Shown here in pieces: positions 10,855 through 18,891 of a stretch of 27,200 bases of DNA. The number at the start of each line of letters is the position of its first letter. Positions within the stretch are counted from its first letter, which is position 1. The notes beneath the pieces are model-generated. The model did no database searches, was not told the origin of the DNA, and saw nothing but the letters and a program-made list of their open reading frames with translations. This DNA comes from a virus: IMG/VR virus record IMGVR_UViG_3300038714_000166, positions 1-27,200 of that record, one strand, 5' to 3'. The position numbers were made by a program, and so were the translations under genes.

Positions 10855-13800
10855 CTATAAATCATAGTCTAACTGCAGAGCTTTCTCTGTTAATAAATTT
10901 TTAAATATTACATCTGGACCAACTTCTTTTAATTTTTGTTGTTCTAGATCTGATTCTGTACGAGAAATAAGGTTAGCAACTTCTTGATCACTTGTAGCAA
11001 ACATAACATCAGCCATGATTCTACCAAACTCTTGAGAAGTTATTTTTTCCATGTTAGTTAGTTTAGCTAATTTTATAGTTGCTGCAAGTTTATTTGGATC
11101 AGCTAAGAGTTTTGGTAAAACATCTTTACCTGCATTCTTTCTAAGAATATCAAAGGCTGTTACAAATCTTCCTGGACGAGTAAACACACCTAAGTAAGCA
11201 CGAACGAAACCAATCAAAGGAGTTTGTCTATTAAACATACTTCTAGGTTTAGGTTCATTTAAAACAACATCAATAGCTTTGTTAAGAGCATTTACATTAT
11301 TTACATAATCTCTTCCAAAGAGAGCTTTTAGTTGATCTTTATGATCATCAACATATTTTAACATAACTTTAGGATCATATGTCTGTATACCATTGATAGT
11401 TCTTAAATTTTGATCTTGTGCTGAAAACATATCTTTTAAAACAAAACCTTTATACGTTTCTTTTAAAGAAGGGTTATTGTCTAATATAGGTTTAATTTTG
11501 CTAAAATTAGTAATTCTGTCTTTTAAACCTACTTCCCATGTTGCATTAAATACATCGTCAGGATTTCTTATACTAGTTAAATTAAATTTTTCTTTTACTT
11601 CAGCAAGAGCTATTTTTTCATTTTCAATTATATCATTTAAAATTGATGCTGCTTTTCGAGATTCTGCTGTTGCTATTCCTGTTTGTAATAACTCTTCTGG
11701 AAAATAATTTTCCATAAGTTTTCCATATTTTTTCATAAATAAATCGTGTTGATTTTTATTTACTTGTGCTAGCACACCCATATTATCTCTTTTAAAAACT
11801 TTTTCACTATATTCTTGTAAAAGAAGATTTCTTAAATCGTACAAAATATCTGCATTTTCTGGAAGTTTTAAAATATTTCCTAGTGTTTTCGAATCAGCAA
11901 ACTGTGGTTGTTTTAAAAGTTTTAGAATATTTTGAGGTTTATTAGAATCTAATATGTTTTTAATTGTTGATGTTTTTTTATTTAAGACACTTTGCATAAA
12001 ATCGGTATATGTGTCATCCGCACTTAAAATTTGAGAAGTAATATCAATATCTTTATCTTTACTCAACTTTTTCATTATACGATTTCTTTCGCTTTCAAAA
12101 GCTGTTGTGATGTCATTTATTAACTTCGCATCTGCTGCTTCACCACCTTTAGATAAAGTAGAGTATGCTTTACGTTCTATTTTTCTTAATGTTAAAACTG
12201 TGTCGTTTAGTTCTTTAATAGACATATCTTTAACTTTAAATGCTGCACCTTTCGCAGCATCTGAGCCACCTATGACAGCGTTATCTAAAATACCTTTTAA
12301 CAAACCTATTTCTGTACTTAATTCATTACTAAGTATGTTATTTTCTAAATTTTTTAATAAAGTTTTAACTTTCGAAATTGCAAAAGTTGGTTTAGCAACA
12401 GCGTCATCTAAGCTGACACCTGTAGCTTTAGACCAACTTTCAAAAAGCTCAGTGTAGTTATTTTTTAAATCGGTTAAACCATCATCAGCATATTTTTGAA
12501 AAACACTTTGTACATTATATGCAAAAGTATCAGGGTCTACATCATCTGTTATATTTAAAGCCTGTGTTATTTTATCATCAAGATCATTTTTTAACTGAAG
12601 AGCATTATCTGTGTGTCTTTTTGCTGCAACAGCTTTATCAATAGCTAAGTCATTTAAAATATTTTCACCTAACTTTTGAGCTTCTAAACCACCTAAATCT
12701 TTAACTTCAGCTTTTGAAAGTGAACTGCCTGACAAACTAGCTTCATCTACAGCTCTTTGTCCTGCAATAACTGATGCCATCTTAGGGTTTAATATTGATG
12801 CTGCTTCAAGATTATCAGGATTTTTTGCTGCTGCAGTTTCTAAAGCTGCAGTTTCACTAGCTAAATTTTGAAATCTTGCAGCATCAAGAGTAGAGGTGCT
12901 TGGATCACCTGCTGCTTTTTTTGCAGCAAATTCAGCAACTTGTGATACTGAAGGCTGAACTCCTGCTTGCGTAAGTATTTGAGCTTCATCGCTATCCATA
13001 TACATTTTATGTGCTCTATTAAATGTATCTAAATCTAAATCTTCTAGTTTTGAAGGTAAGTTCGTTTGTCCAGTTATTTTAAGATATAATGGTCTTGCAA
13101 TTTTATAAGCTAAAGCTCCACCAGCACCACCTGCTAAAGCCCATCCAGAATCAGACATCGCTTTTTGTATTATATCTTGATGTGTAATTTGTTCAGGAAG
13201 ATCTCCATTTAGATAACCAGTAATTAAACGACCATATGTTGTTGCGAAAGCACCTGCTGCAGCAGTAAGTGCTGGTCCAAATGGTCCAGTAACAGGAGTG
13301 GTAGGTAGTCCTGCAATCCCACCAACTACTTCACCAGCAACAGTTACAGCTTCTCCACTAATATCTAAAAGATCACCTGTAAGTGCATCCATGCCACCAA
13401 AAGGATCAACCACAGTATATTGACCACCTCTTCTAGGATCACGGAACTCTAACCTTTGTGTTATTGGACCAGTTCTAAGACCGAAATCAAATTTATCTGT
13501 AATTAAACCTTCGTTTTTAAAATATTCTTTTAGTTTAGACTCTAACTGTGATCTATAAACTTTAGGGTTATCAAAATTATAAAACCCTGTATGTCTTCTA
13601 ACTGAAAAAGGTGCTCCATCATTAGAAATATTATTAGCTTTTAAAATTTCTGCAAATGAAGGTGTTATACCTCTTTCAGCTATTTCGGCTTCTATTTCTT
13701 TTCCTGCTTGTCCAGCCATTTCTGGTGGCATTCCAGCACCTATATCTATAATGTTTGGATCAATCTGACCACCCTCTATTGGTGGCATACCAAGTGCTGA

Positions 13801-13944
13801 ACGATACAAATCATTTGCAATAAGTTGGCTACCTCTTGCTTGACCTGCACTCATAGTAGGTTTTTGAAGAAGAGTAAGATTAGAGTTTTTACTTAAAAAA
13901 AGTTGATTTAAAGCATCGTCTAAAGGTATTATATCATCTGCCAT
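10855..13944 (-). CDS. large internal virion (ejection) protein candidate, 1029 aa
   Basis: The largest gene in the window. The N-terminal ~190 residues are mixed; 196-285 is Gly/Ala-rich and hydrophobic (EAVTVAGEVVGGIAGLP, GPALTAAAGAFATTY, GWALAGGAGGALAY), able to insert in a membrane. The rest is long, helical and rich in Lys, Asp, Asn and Leu, without a recognised enzyme motif; I see no lysozyme or transglycosylase signature. In size and place, last and longest of four consecutive genes after the tail protein, it corresponds to large podovirus internal proteins such as T7 gp16, which enter the cell with the DNA. That assignment is by analogy, not sequence similarity. The start has GAG about 7 nt upstream. 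Ten bases separate it from the preceding gene. Confidence 0.72.
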   Translation of the reverse strand: MADDIIPLDDALNQLFLSKNSNLTLLQKPTMSAGQARGSQLIANDLYRSALGMPPIEGGQIDPNIIDIGAGMPPEMAGQAGKEIEAEIAERGITPSFAEILKANNISNDGAPFSVRRHTGFYNFDNPKVYRSQLESKLKEYFKNEGLITDKFDFGLRTGPITQRLEFRDPRRGGQYTVVDPFGGMDALTGDLLDISGEAVTVAGEVVGGIAGLPTTPVTGPFGPALTAAAGAFATTYGRLITGYLNGDLPEQITHQDIIQKAMSDSGWALAGGAGGALAYKIARPLYLKITGQTNLPSKLEDLDLDTFNRAHKMYMDSDEAQILTQAGVQPSVSQVAEFAAKKAAGDPSTSTLDAARFQNLASETAALETAAAKNPDNLEAASILNPKMASVIAGQRAVDEASLSGSSLSKAEVKDLGGLEAQKLGENILNDLAIDKAVAAKRHTDNALQLKNDLDDKITQALNITDDVDPDTFAYNVQSVFQKYADDGLTDLKNNYTELFESWSKATGVSLDDAVAKPTFAISKVKTLLKNLENNILSNELSTEIGLLKGILDNAVIGGSDAAKGAAFKVKDMSIKELNDTVLTLRKIERKAYSTLSKGGEAADAKLINDITTAFESERNRIMKKLSKDKDIDITSQILSADDTYTDFMQSVLNKKTSTIKNILDSNKPQNILKLLKQPQFADSKTLGNILKLPENADILYDLRNLLLQEYSEKVFKRDNMGVLAQVNKNQHDLFMKKYGKLMENYFPEELLQTGIATAESRKAASILNDIIENEKIALAEVKEKFNLTSIRNPDDVFNATWEVGLKDRITNFSKIKPILDNNPSLKETYKGFVLKDMFSAQDQNLRTINGIQTYDPKVMLKYVDDHKDQLKALFGRDYVNNVNALNKAIDVVLNEPKPRSMFNRQTPLIGFVRAYLGVFTRPGRFVTAFDILRKNAGKDVLPKLLADPNKLAATIKLAKLTNMEKITSQEFGRIMADVMFATSDQEVANLISRTESDLEQQKLKEVGPDVIFKNLLTEKALQLDYDL

Positions 13945-13954
13945 TACTTACTCA

Positions 13955-16381
13955 TTATTTAAAAACATCAGGAAATTTAGATTTTAAATCATTTACTAAT
14001 CCTGCTGTTATGTTTCCACCTTTGCTTTGATAATCGCTTAATAAAGTTCTAAGAACATTTGTTGTAAGTGTTCCTTTGTTATTGTTTACATTAAGAGCGT
14101 TTATTAAATTAGTATAATCGTCTGGTTTATTAGGTTCAAAAACAGTGCTGCTTTCTTGTTCTACTTGTCTATTTGATCGTTCTAATATGTAGTCCATATT
14201 AAATTCTAAATCGCCAGTTTCTGGATTTACTTTAAGTTGGTTTTGCCAACGACTTTGTCCAGGAATATCAGCATATCGATTTGATTTTTTAAGCTCTCTT
14301 ATAGGATCCCACCAATATTTTATTTCACCTTCATGGTTTTCACCGTTTTCTTTTATAAATGCGTTTCTTGATCCTTCCCAAAGGTTATTAGCTTTGTTAC
14401 CTAATTCATCGTTTATAATTTTTACAGTTGTTGTAATACCAGAAACAATTTCTGCTTTATTAGTAAGAGCATAGCCTTCTACAACAGCTCGACCACCAAT
14501 AGTAAAAAGAGCATAAGCAACATCTTTATCTGTTAGTTTTCCTGTTTCACGAGAAGATGCCATAGCAAAAGCAAGATCAGTAAGTAAGGATCTTAATTCT
14601 TGGTTTTGACCAACAGCTTTATCAAAATTTTGAAATATATCTCCTGATTTATATGTTTTCCCACCAATAGAAAAACTAGACGTACTATTATAAAGAGCAG
14701 AAAAATCAGATCCAGTAAGATCGTTTATATTTCCGTCATAGCCATTTGCTTTTAACGAAGTCATGCCAGAACCAATTTGATCTTTTAAACCTGAAAGTCT
14801 TTTTTGTAGTCCAACTACAAATCCTCCAGGAGCTTCATCATCCCCTAGACTTGCTAAATTTATTAAAACTCTTTCACTAAGAGAGACAACACGGCTAAAC
14901 GCATTAATATTTGCATCAAGTTCTTTTTGTGCTTGCATTGAAGCATTTAAACTCATTACTTTTTCTATACCTTTAGCGTCACCTACAGCCATCATACCAT
15001 CTGGACCAACAACAAACATTTGCTTCCCTTGTCTTGTTGTTTGTATTTGTATTGCTCCCAGTATGTCGTCTCTTTGTTTCGTAAGTTGTTGATACTCTAA
15101 AGAATTTTTACCGTTAGGTTGATCCTCTAAATCACTTATTCGTTTATTAGTATCTCTTAATTCATTATTTAACTTTACAATACTAGATGGTGCTTCTTTC
15201 GGTGGTATTACTAAATTCCCAGCAGATGTGTTTTCTGAAGTTAAAAACTTTTCTGTTCCTATACCGTCTCTTTTATCTCCATATATTGTTAGCTCATAAG
15301 GTTTAGTTCTCGTTGAATCAAACTCTATACCTTCAAAAGAATTAGGAAATAATCTTTTATATGTATTAAATTGTTCTTCACTTGAAATTTTTACAAGTTC
15401 TGAAGTTCTATATTTAGATACTTCCATTGAATCTAATACATTAGCAAAATCAGTATCTTCACTTAATTTTGAATAAACAACTCCTGCTAATTTATCTAAC
15501 GGAGTTTCTGCTATAATTGCTGGCATTCCTGCTAATGCTTTGCCTGCTTTACCTCTTAATTCAGCAGGAAAAGAATTTACTATACTCATAAGTGCATTTG
15601 CTTTTTTCTCTGTAACTGCATCTTCATCTTTACCAATATCTCGTAAAACTTTTGCTATTTTAGCTTTATAGTTCATAATATTATTTTCGTTCGAGATATC
15701 AAGTTTCTTTAAATTTAATTTAATATTTTGTGCTTGCTTAGTGTCTTCTTTATAAACACCAAAAGCTAACTGAGACAACATTAAATCTTTTTGTGTTTTT
15801 GCTGCTCTTGATGCTTTAGCTGTTTTTTGTCCAACTTCTAAAGCTGTTCCTAAGTCACCACTTTTAATTAATTCTATACCAACATTAGTAGCAACATCAG
15901 CCCATACAGGAACTTCTTTTTTTCCTAGATTAGGAAAAAATTCTCGAACTCTTTCTTTAGCTTCTTCAGGTGAGTTAACTAATCCTTTTTCCATATCTTT
16001 ATAAAGATCTACAAGTTCCTTATCTTTTTCTGTAACGCTTGTTACTGCACCTAATAAAGTTGCTAACTCTTGATTATTTGAGTGAAATGCTTGAAGTTCT
16101 GGAGCTACTTCTTCTGTATTATCAGTAGCAAGTGATTTAATTTTTTCAGACATTCCTTTTTCAGTTAAAGGAGAATCTAATAAACTTGTTAAACCCACCC
16201 CATCAATTTTGTTCTTTCTAAAAATATCTAAACCAATACTTTGTGCAGGTTGTTGTTGTTGATTATATTGAACATTCATAATACCAGAGTTTATGTTTGG
16301 CATACCTCGTTGTACTGCAGGTTGAAACATATTTCTATTCATAATAGCTTGTTGAAGATTCATGGGTATTGGTTGACGCAT
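13955..16381 (-). CDS. internal virion (ejection) protein candidate, 808 aa
   Basis: 808 residues. The first 60 are Gln/Asn/Pro-rich and low in complexity (NVQYNQQQQPAQS), followed by a long mostly helical protein. A coiled-coil-like stretch lies at about 400-450 (NNELRDTNKRISDLEDQ). Near 610-640 there is a SSRETGKLTDKDVAYALFTIGG segment, which I have seen as 'G-L-D-D-...A-IGG' in marine phage virion proteins of this kind. No signal, membrane segment or enzyme motif. It sits between the Gln-rich 298-aa and the 1029-aa proteins, in the position of T7 gp15. AAGGA lies about 7 nt before the ATG. A structural, internal role is inferred from position and composition. Confidence 0.72.
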   Translation of the reverse strand: MRQPIPMNLQQAIMNRNMFQPAVQRGMPNINSGIMNVQYNQQQQPAQSIGLDIFRKNKIDGVGLTSLLDSPLTEKGMSEKIKSLATDNTEEVAPELQAFHSNNQELATLLGAVTSVTEKDKELVDLYKDMEKGLVNSPEEAKERVREFFPNLGKKEVPVWADVATNVGIELIKSGDLGTALEVGQKTAKASRAAKTQKDLMLSQLAFGVYKEDTKQAQNIKLNLKKLDISNENNIMNYKAKIAKVLRDIGKDEDAVTEKKANALMSIVNSFPAELRGKAGKALAGMPAIIAETPLDKLAGVVYSKLSEDTDFANVLDSMEVSKYRTSELVKISSEEQFNTYKRLFPNSFEGIEFDSTRTKPYELTIYGDKRDGIGTEKFLTSENTSAGNLVIPPKEAPSSIVKLNNELRDTNKRISDLEDQPNGKNSLEYQQLTKQRDDILGAIQIQTTRQGKQMFVVGPDGMMAVGDAKGIEKVMSLNASMQAQKELDANINAFSRVVSLSERVLINLASLGDDEAPGGFVVGLQKRLSGLKDQIGSGMTSLKANGYDGNINDLTGSDFSALYNSTSSFSIGGKTYKSGDIFQNFDKAVGQNQELRSLLTDLAFAMASSRETGKLTDKDVAYALFTIGGRAVVEGYALTNKAEIVSGITTTVKIINDELGNKANNLWEGSRNAFIKENGENHEGEIKYWWDPIRELKKSNRYADIPGQSRWQNQLKVNPETGDLEFNMDYILERSNRQVEQESSTVFEPNKPDDYTNLINALNVNNNKGTLTTNVLRTLLSDYQSKGGNITAGLVNDLKSKFPDVFK

Positions 16382-16389
16382 TATAATCC

Positions 16390-17286
16390 TTACGTTGGAA
16401 ATGTTGGTGGCATAGATGAATATCCCATATTAGTAAACGCTGTAGGATTACCAAACGGTTGATAACCAAGTTGACCTGCAATACCTAATCCTGTTAACCC
16501 ATAACCAAGAGCCGTTGCAAATGGGTTAGTCGTTGAAGGTGCAGTAGCTGAAGTAACGGTTTGACCAGAGCTAGGAACACCTCTAAGTAGATCACTGAAA
16601 AAACCAAGACGTTGATACGGTTCATACATTTGTTGTAATTGATTTGCACGAGTAGCATCTAGTTGACTTTGTTGCTGTCCTTGTAATAAACCACCAATAC
16701 CTAACAAAGCATTGACATCTTGTGTTCCTAAAGCAGACTGTAAATTTGCAACATTCATTAAGTTTCCTGCTTGAGCTCCTGCAGTTTGTAGTCCTGTTTG
16801 TAATGCTCTATTAAATCCTTCGGAACGTAATTGAGCTCCAGTTCGAGCTTGTTGGTCTAATACGTTTCGACCTATCTCAGCTGAACCTATCGCTTGTCTA
16901 CCACCACCAAAAGCACCTGCACCAACAGCTTGATCTTTTAATGCTTGTTGTTGCTGATCACCAAGTCTTCCTATATCTGCTTGTGTTTGCTGTATAACTT
17001 GTTCTGTAAAAGGATCAGAAAACTGAGCTTGCAAGGCTCTTATGTTTTCAGGAGTATATGCTTGTGCAGCTTGATTTAATAATGGTTGATAAGCACCTAT
17101 ACCTTGTGTAACTAACCCAGATGCAGCAAGTTGTTGAGGTGTTAGTCCTGCTATCTGTTGGTTAGGTAGAGTCATACCCTCTTGAGCCTGTTGATAACCA
17201 GACTCTAAAAGTTTACGAATATAATCCTCCATAAAAGGAGCTTGACGTTGTATACTTGTTTGTACTACATTTTGATCAACACTCAT
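16390..17286 (-). CDS. Gln-rich virion protein candidate, 298 aa
   Basis: 298 residues, extraordinarily rich in Gln, Ala and Gly. Visible landmarks: Y-x-LLxxGYQQAQ near 25-35, LTPQQLAASGL (48-58), VGAGAFGGGRQAIGSAEIGR (120-139), QQMYEPYQRLGFFSDLLRG (218-236), and a Gly/Pro/Thr-rich C-terminus. The 'AFGG-RQ' and 'YEP-QRL-F-SDLLRG-P' blocks mark a virion protein family I know from many marine and cyanobacterial podoviruses, where it accompanies ejection proteins. Role by position: small internal or tail protein comparable to T7 gp14. Its ATG overlaps the TAA of the preceding gene (TAATG), so the two are co-translated. Confidence 0.8.
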   Translation of the reverse strand: MSVDQNVVQTSIQRQAPFMEDYIRKLLESGYQQAQEGMTLPNQQIAGLTPQQLAASGLVTQGIGAYQPLLNQAAQAYTPENIRALQAQFSDPFTEQVIQQTQADIGRLGDQQQQALKDQAVGAGAFGGGRQAIGSAEIGRNVLDQQARTGAQLRSEGFNRALQTGLQTAGAQAGNLMNVANLQSALGTQDVNALLGIGGLLQGQQQSQLDATRANQLQQMYEPYQRLGFFSDLLRGVPSSGQTVTSATAPSTTNPFATALGYGLTGLGIAGQLGYQPFGNPTAFTNMGYSSMPPTFPT

Positions 17287-18356
17287 TACGCATACCTCGC
17301 ATTTTGTTTAGCTCGCTGATCAAACATAGCCATAATACCATCCATTACTTTGGCACCTCTATCTGGATTATTACGACCTGTAGGATCAGCACCTTTTACA
17401 GCATTTGACTTCATAACGTATTCTGTATCGGATAATAACACATGATTAAGGTCATCAGTTGGACCACCTCTACCTCTAAAATATCCTTCAGGTCTTATAG
17501 CTCGACCACCTAAACTTAACTTTATAGCTTCAGGAAAAAGTTGTGCAAGACCTCTGTCAGAATAAATAGTTGGTACTTCAGAACTAAAATTCATACCCTG
17601 TAAATCAGCCATTGTTTGAGGTTGTATTAGTTCGTCTTGAGGAGGTTTTGCAAGTTGAGGAGGAAGTTCAGGGTTTAAACCTGCAGCAAGATCAGCATAA
17701 TATTGATCAACAACACTCATATAATCATTCGGATCCATCGCTTCACCTTGTTCAGCAGTTTCACCTAATGCTCCTAACGCTTGATCAGTAAGTAAAGCTG
17801 TACCACCTGCTGCAAGAATATTAGCTAGAGGTTGATTTGCTATTGCTCCAGTTGCTGTACTTCCAACGGCTGAACCTAATGTTCCTGCTCCTATACCAGC
17901 ACTTTGTAACCCACTACTTACTGCAGGAGTTAAATATTTACCACCCATAAAACTAAGTCCTGCATTTAACATCGCTTCTTCAGGACTTTTACCACCTGCA
18001 AGGCTTCCTAAACCTGAACCAATTGCTGCACCTGTTGGACCACCAACAGCAAAACCAACTACTGATCCAATGATTGGTGCTGCTTTTTTTAACATTTTAC
18101 CTATCTTTTTAAAGAAAAACTCAGGTTGTCCAGTAACAGGGTTGATAGAATTTAGTTCGTTACCGATAACATAACGCTCTGGCTCTACACCCATTGCTCG
18201 CATTTGTTTAAATAAATCTTCTTTTAATGAAGGGTTTTCGTCAAATACCTCTTCAGGTATTACTGTTTCACCTTCAGCAGCATGAACAATATAACTATCT
18301 TCATAACGACCTAGACTTGCTAATCCGTTTGCTAATTTTTTAATTTCTTCTGCCAT
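17286..18356 (-). CDS. Gly-rich membrane-active virion protein candidate, 356 aa
   Basis: 356 residues. The N-terminus carries GRYEDSYIVHAAEGETVIPEE (16-36). A basic amphipathic helix (FFKKIGKMLKKAAP, 81-93) leads into a glycine-zipper region (94-200: GSVVGFAVGGPTGAAIGSG and relatives), which could form a membrane channel. The C-terminal 73 residues contain GRGGPTDDLNHVLLSDTEYV and MKSNAVKGADPTGRN (295-327), a block seen repeatedly in phage virion proteins ('G-DD-x-x-x-LS-GE-V'). The function is not proven; membrane penetration during DNA ejection is a reasonable inference. A candidate promoter lies about 45 nt upstream. The ribosome binding site (GAGG, 12 nt away) is poorly spaced. Confidence 0.8.
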   Translation of the reverse strand: MAEEIKKLANGLASLGRYEDSYIVHAAEGETVIPEEVFDENPSLKEDLFKQMRAMGVEPERYVIGNELNSINPVTGQPEFFFKKIGKMLKKAAPIIGSVVGFAVGGPTGAAIGSGLGSLAGGKSPEEAMLNAGLSFMGGKYLTPAVSSGLQSAGIGAGTLGSAVGSTATGAIANQPLANILAAGGTALLTDQALGALGETAEQGEAMDPNDYMSVVDQYYADLAAGLNPELPPQLAKPPQDELIQPQTMADLQGMNFSSEVPTIYSDRGLAQLFPEAIKLSLGGRAIRPEGYFRGRGGPTDDLNHVLLSDTEYVMKSNAVKGADPTGRNNPDRGAKVMDGIMAMFDQRAKQNARYA

Positions 18357-18394
18357 ATTTGTACAATACCTCGTTTTTAATCATTTCGCAAATG

Positions 18395-18721
18395 TTAATT
18401 ATAACTAATTTCCATGTAACTAACAATTATGTGTAACCGACCTCCTGTTGCTGCAGTTGCTTTTAATATTTCTGATTCAGCTAGAACTAAGGGTGCTGTC
18501 AGTAATTCTACTGTTCCATTTGCACTTACTGCTTTTACTTTAAATAAACTAAATACATCACTGCCAGAAGTTATTGTTACCGTTATAGTGTCAGCATTTC
18601 CACTGTCTTCTGAAACTAGTATTGATTTTATTACTGCTGTCGTTGCATTTGCAGGAGTTAATACAGCAGTAGGGTTTGTAGTAGTTAAATCAACTTTAGC
18701 GTTTTTATATAATATACTCAT
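18395..18721 (-). CDS. small beta-rich virion protein candidate, 108 aa
   Basis: 108 residues, no signal or membrane segment, rich in Thr, Val, Ala and Ser: alternating strands such as VDLTTTNPTAVLTP, AVIKSILVSEDSGN, DTITVTITSGSDVFSL and HIIVSYMEISYN. This resembles a small beta-sandwich structural protein, possibly a tail or capsid accessory. I have seen 'IKSI-V-N-......TVT-T' proteins of this size in marine phage structural modules, without defined function. No ribosome binding site is evident; translation is coupled through an ATGA overlap with the 57-aa gene before it. Its 3' end contains a candidate promoter for the next genes. Confidence 0.8.
   Translation of the reverse strand: MSILYKNAKVDLTTTNPTAVLTPANATTAVIKSILVSEDSGNADTITVTITSGSDVFSLFKVKAVSANGTVELLTAPLVLAESEILKATAATGGRLHIIVSYMEISYN
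18398..18426 (-). promoter_or_regulatory. candidate sigma70-type promoter before the ejection-protein genes
   Basis: On the minus strand TTGTTA (18426-18421) is followed after exactly 17 nt by a perfect TATAAT (18403-18398). Transcription would start near 18391, about 35 nt before the ATG of the 356-aa gene. It lies at the end of the 108-aa coding region. The -10 is 6/6 and the -35 4/6 to consensus. AT-rich DNA yields chance matches, but the spacing and position are good. Confidence 0.5.
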
Positions 18722-18891
18722 TGACCCATAAACCAGCTAATACTTTCTAGCTCCTCTTGTGATTCAGTTGTTTGTTGTTGGTTTATAAATACTTCTAATG
18801 CTCGAACTAAATCTTGTAAATACTCTCTAGTTATTTCTACAGGAGGATCTGGAAGTCTCGGTGGTGTTATACCTAAATTACCATAAACCAT
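18718..18891 (-). CDS. small phage protein, 57 aa
   Basis: A 57-residue protein, MVYGNLGITPPRLPDPPVEI then TREYLQDLVRALEVFINQQQ and a polar end WFMGQ. It has a Pro-rich start followed by one amphipathic helix. The ATG overlaps the TAA of the 710-aa gene (TAATG), with GGGAG 7 nt upstream; the TGA overlaps the next ATG (ATGA). Both junctions and the site make it a real gene. Small 'LP-PP-EY...L..L..YFNQ' proteins occur next to the same neighbours in other marine phages; function unknown, perhaps a virion or tail accessory. Confidence 0.84.
   Translation of the reverse strand: MVYGNLGITPPRLPDPPVEITREYLQDLVRALEVFINQQQTTESQEELESISWFMGQ

Noticed and set aside
12107-12457. 116-codon plus-strand frame opposite the 1029-aa gene
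   Set aside because: An isolated antisense frame without initiation signals, inside a clear long gene.
18429-18731. 100-codon plus-strand frame opposite the 108-aa gene
   Set aside because: The complementary strand carries the coupled gene; no start site on the plus strand.
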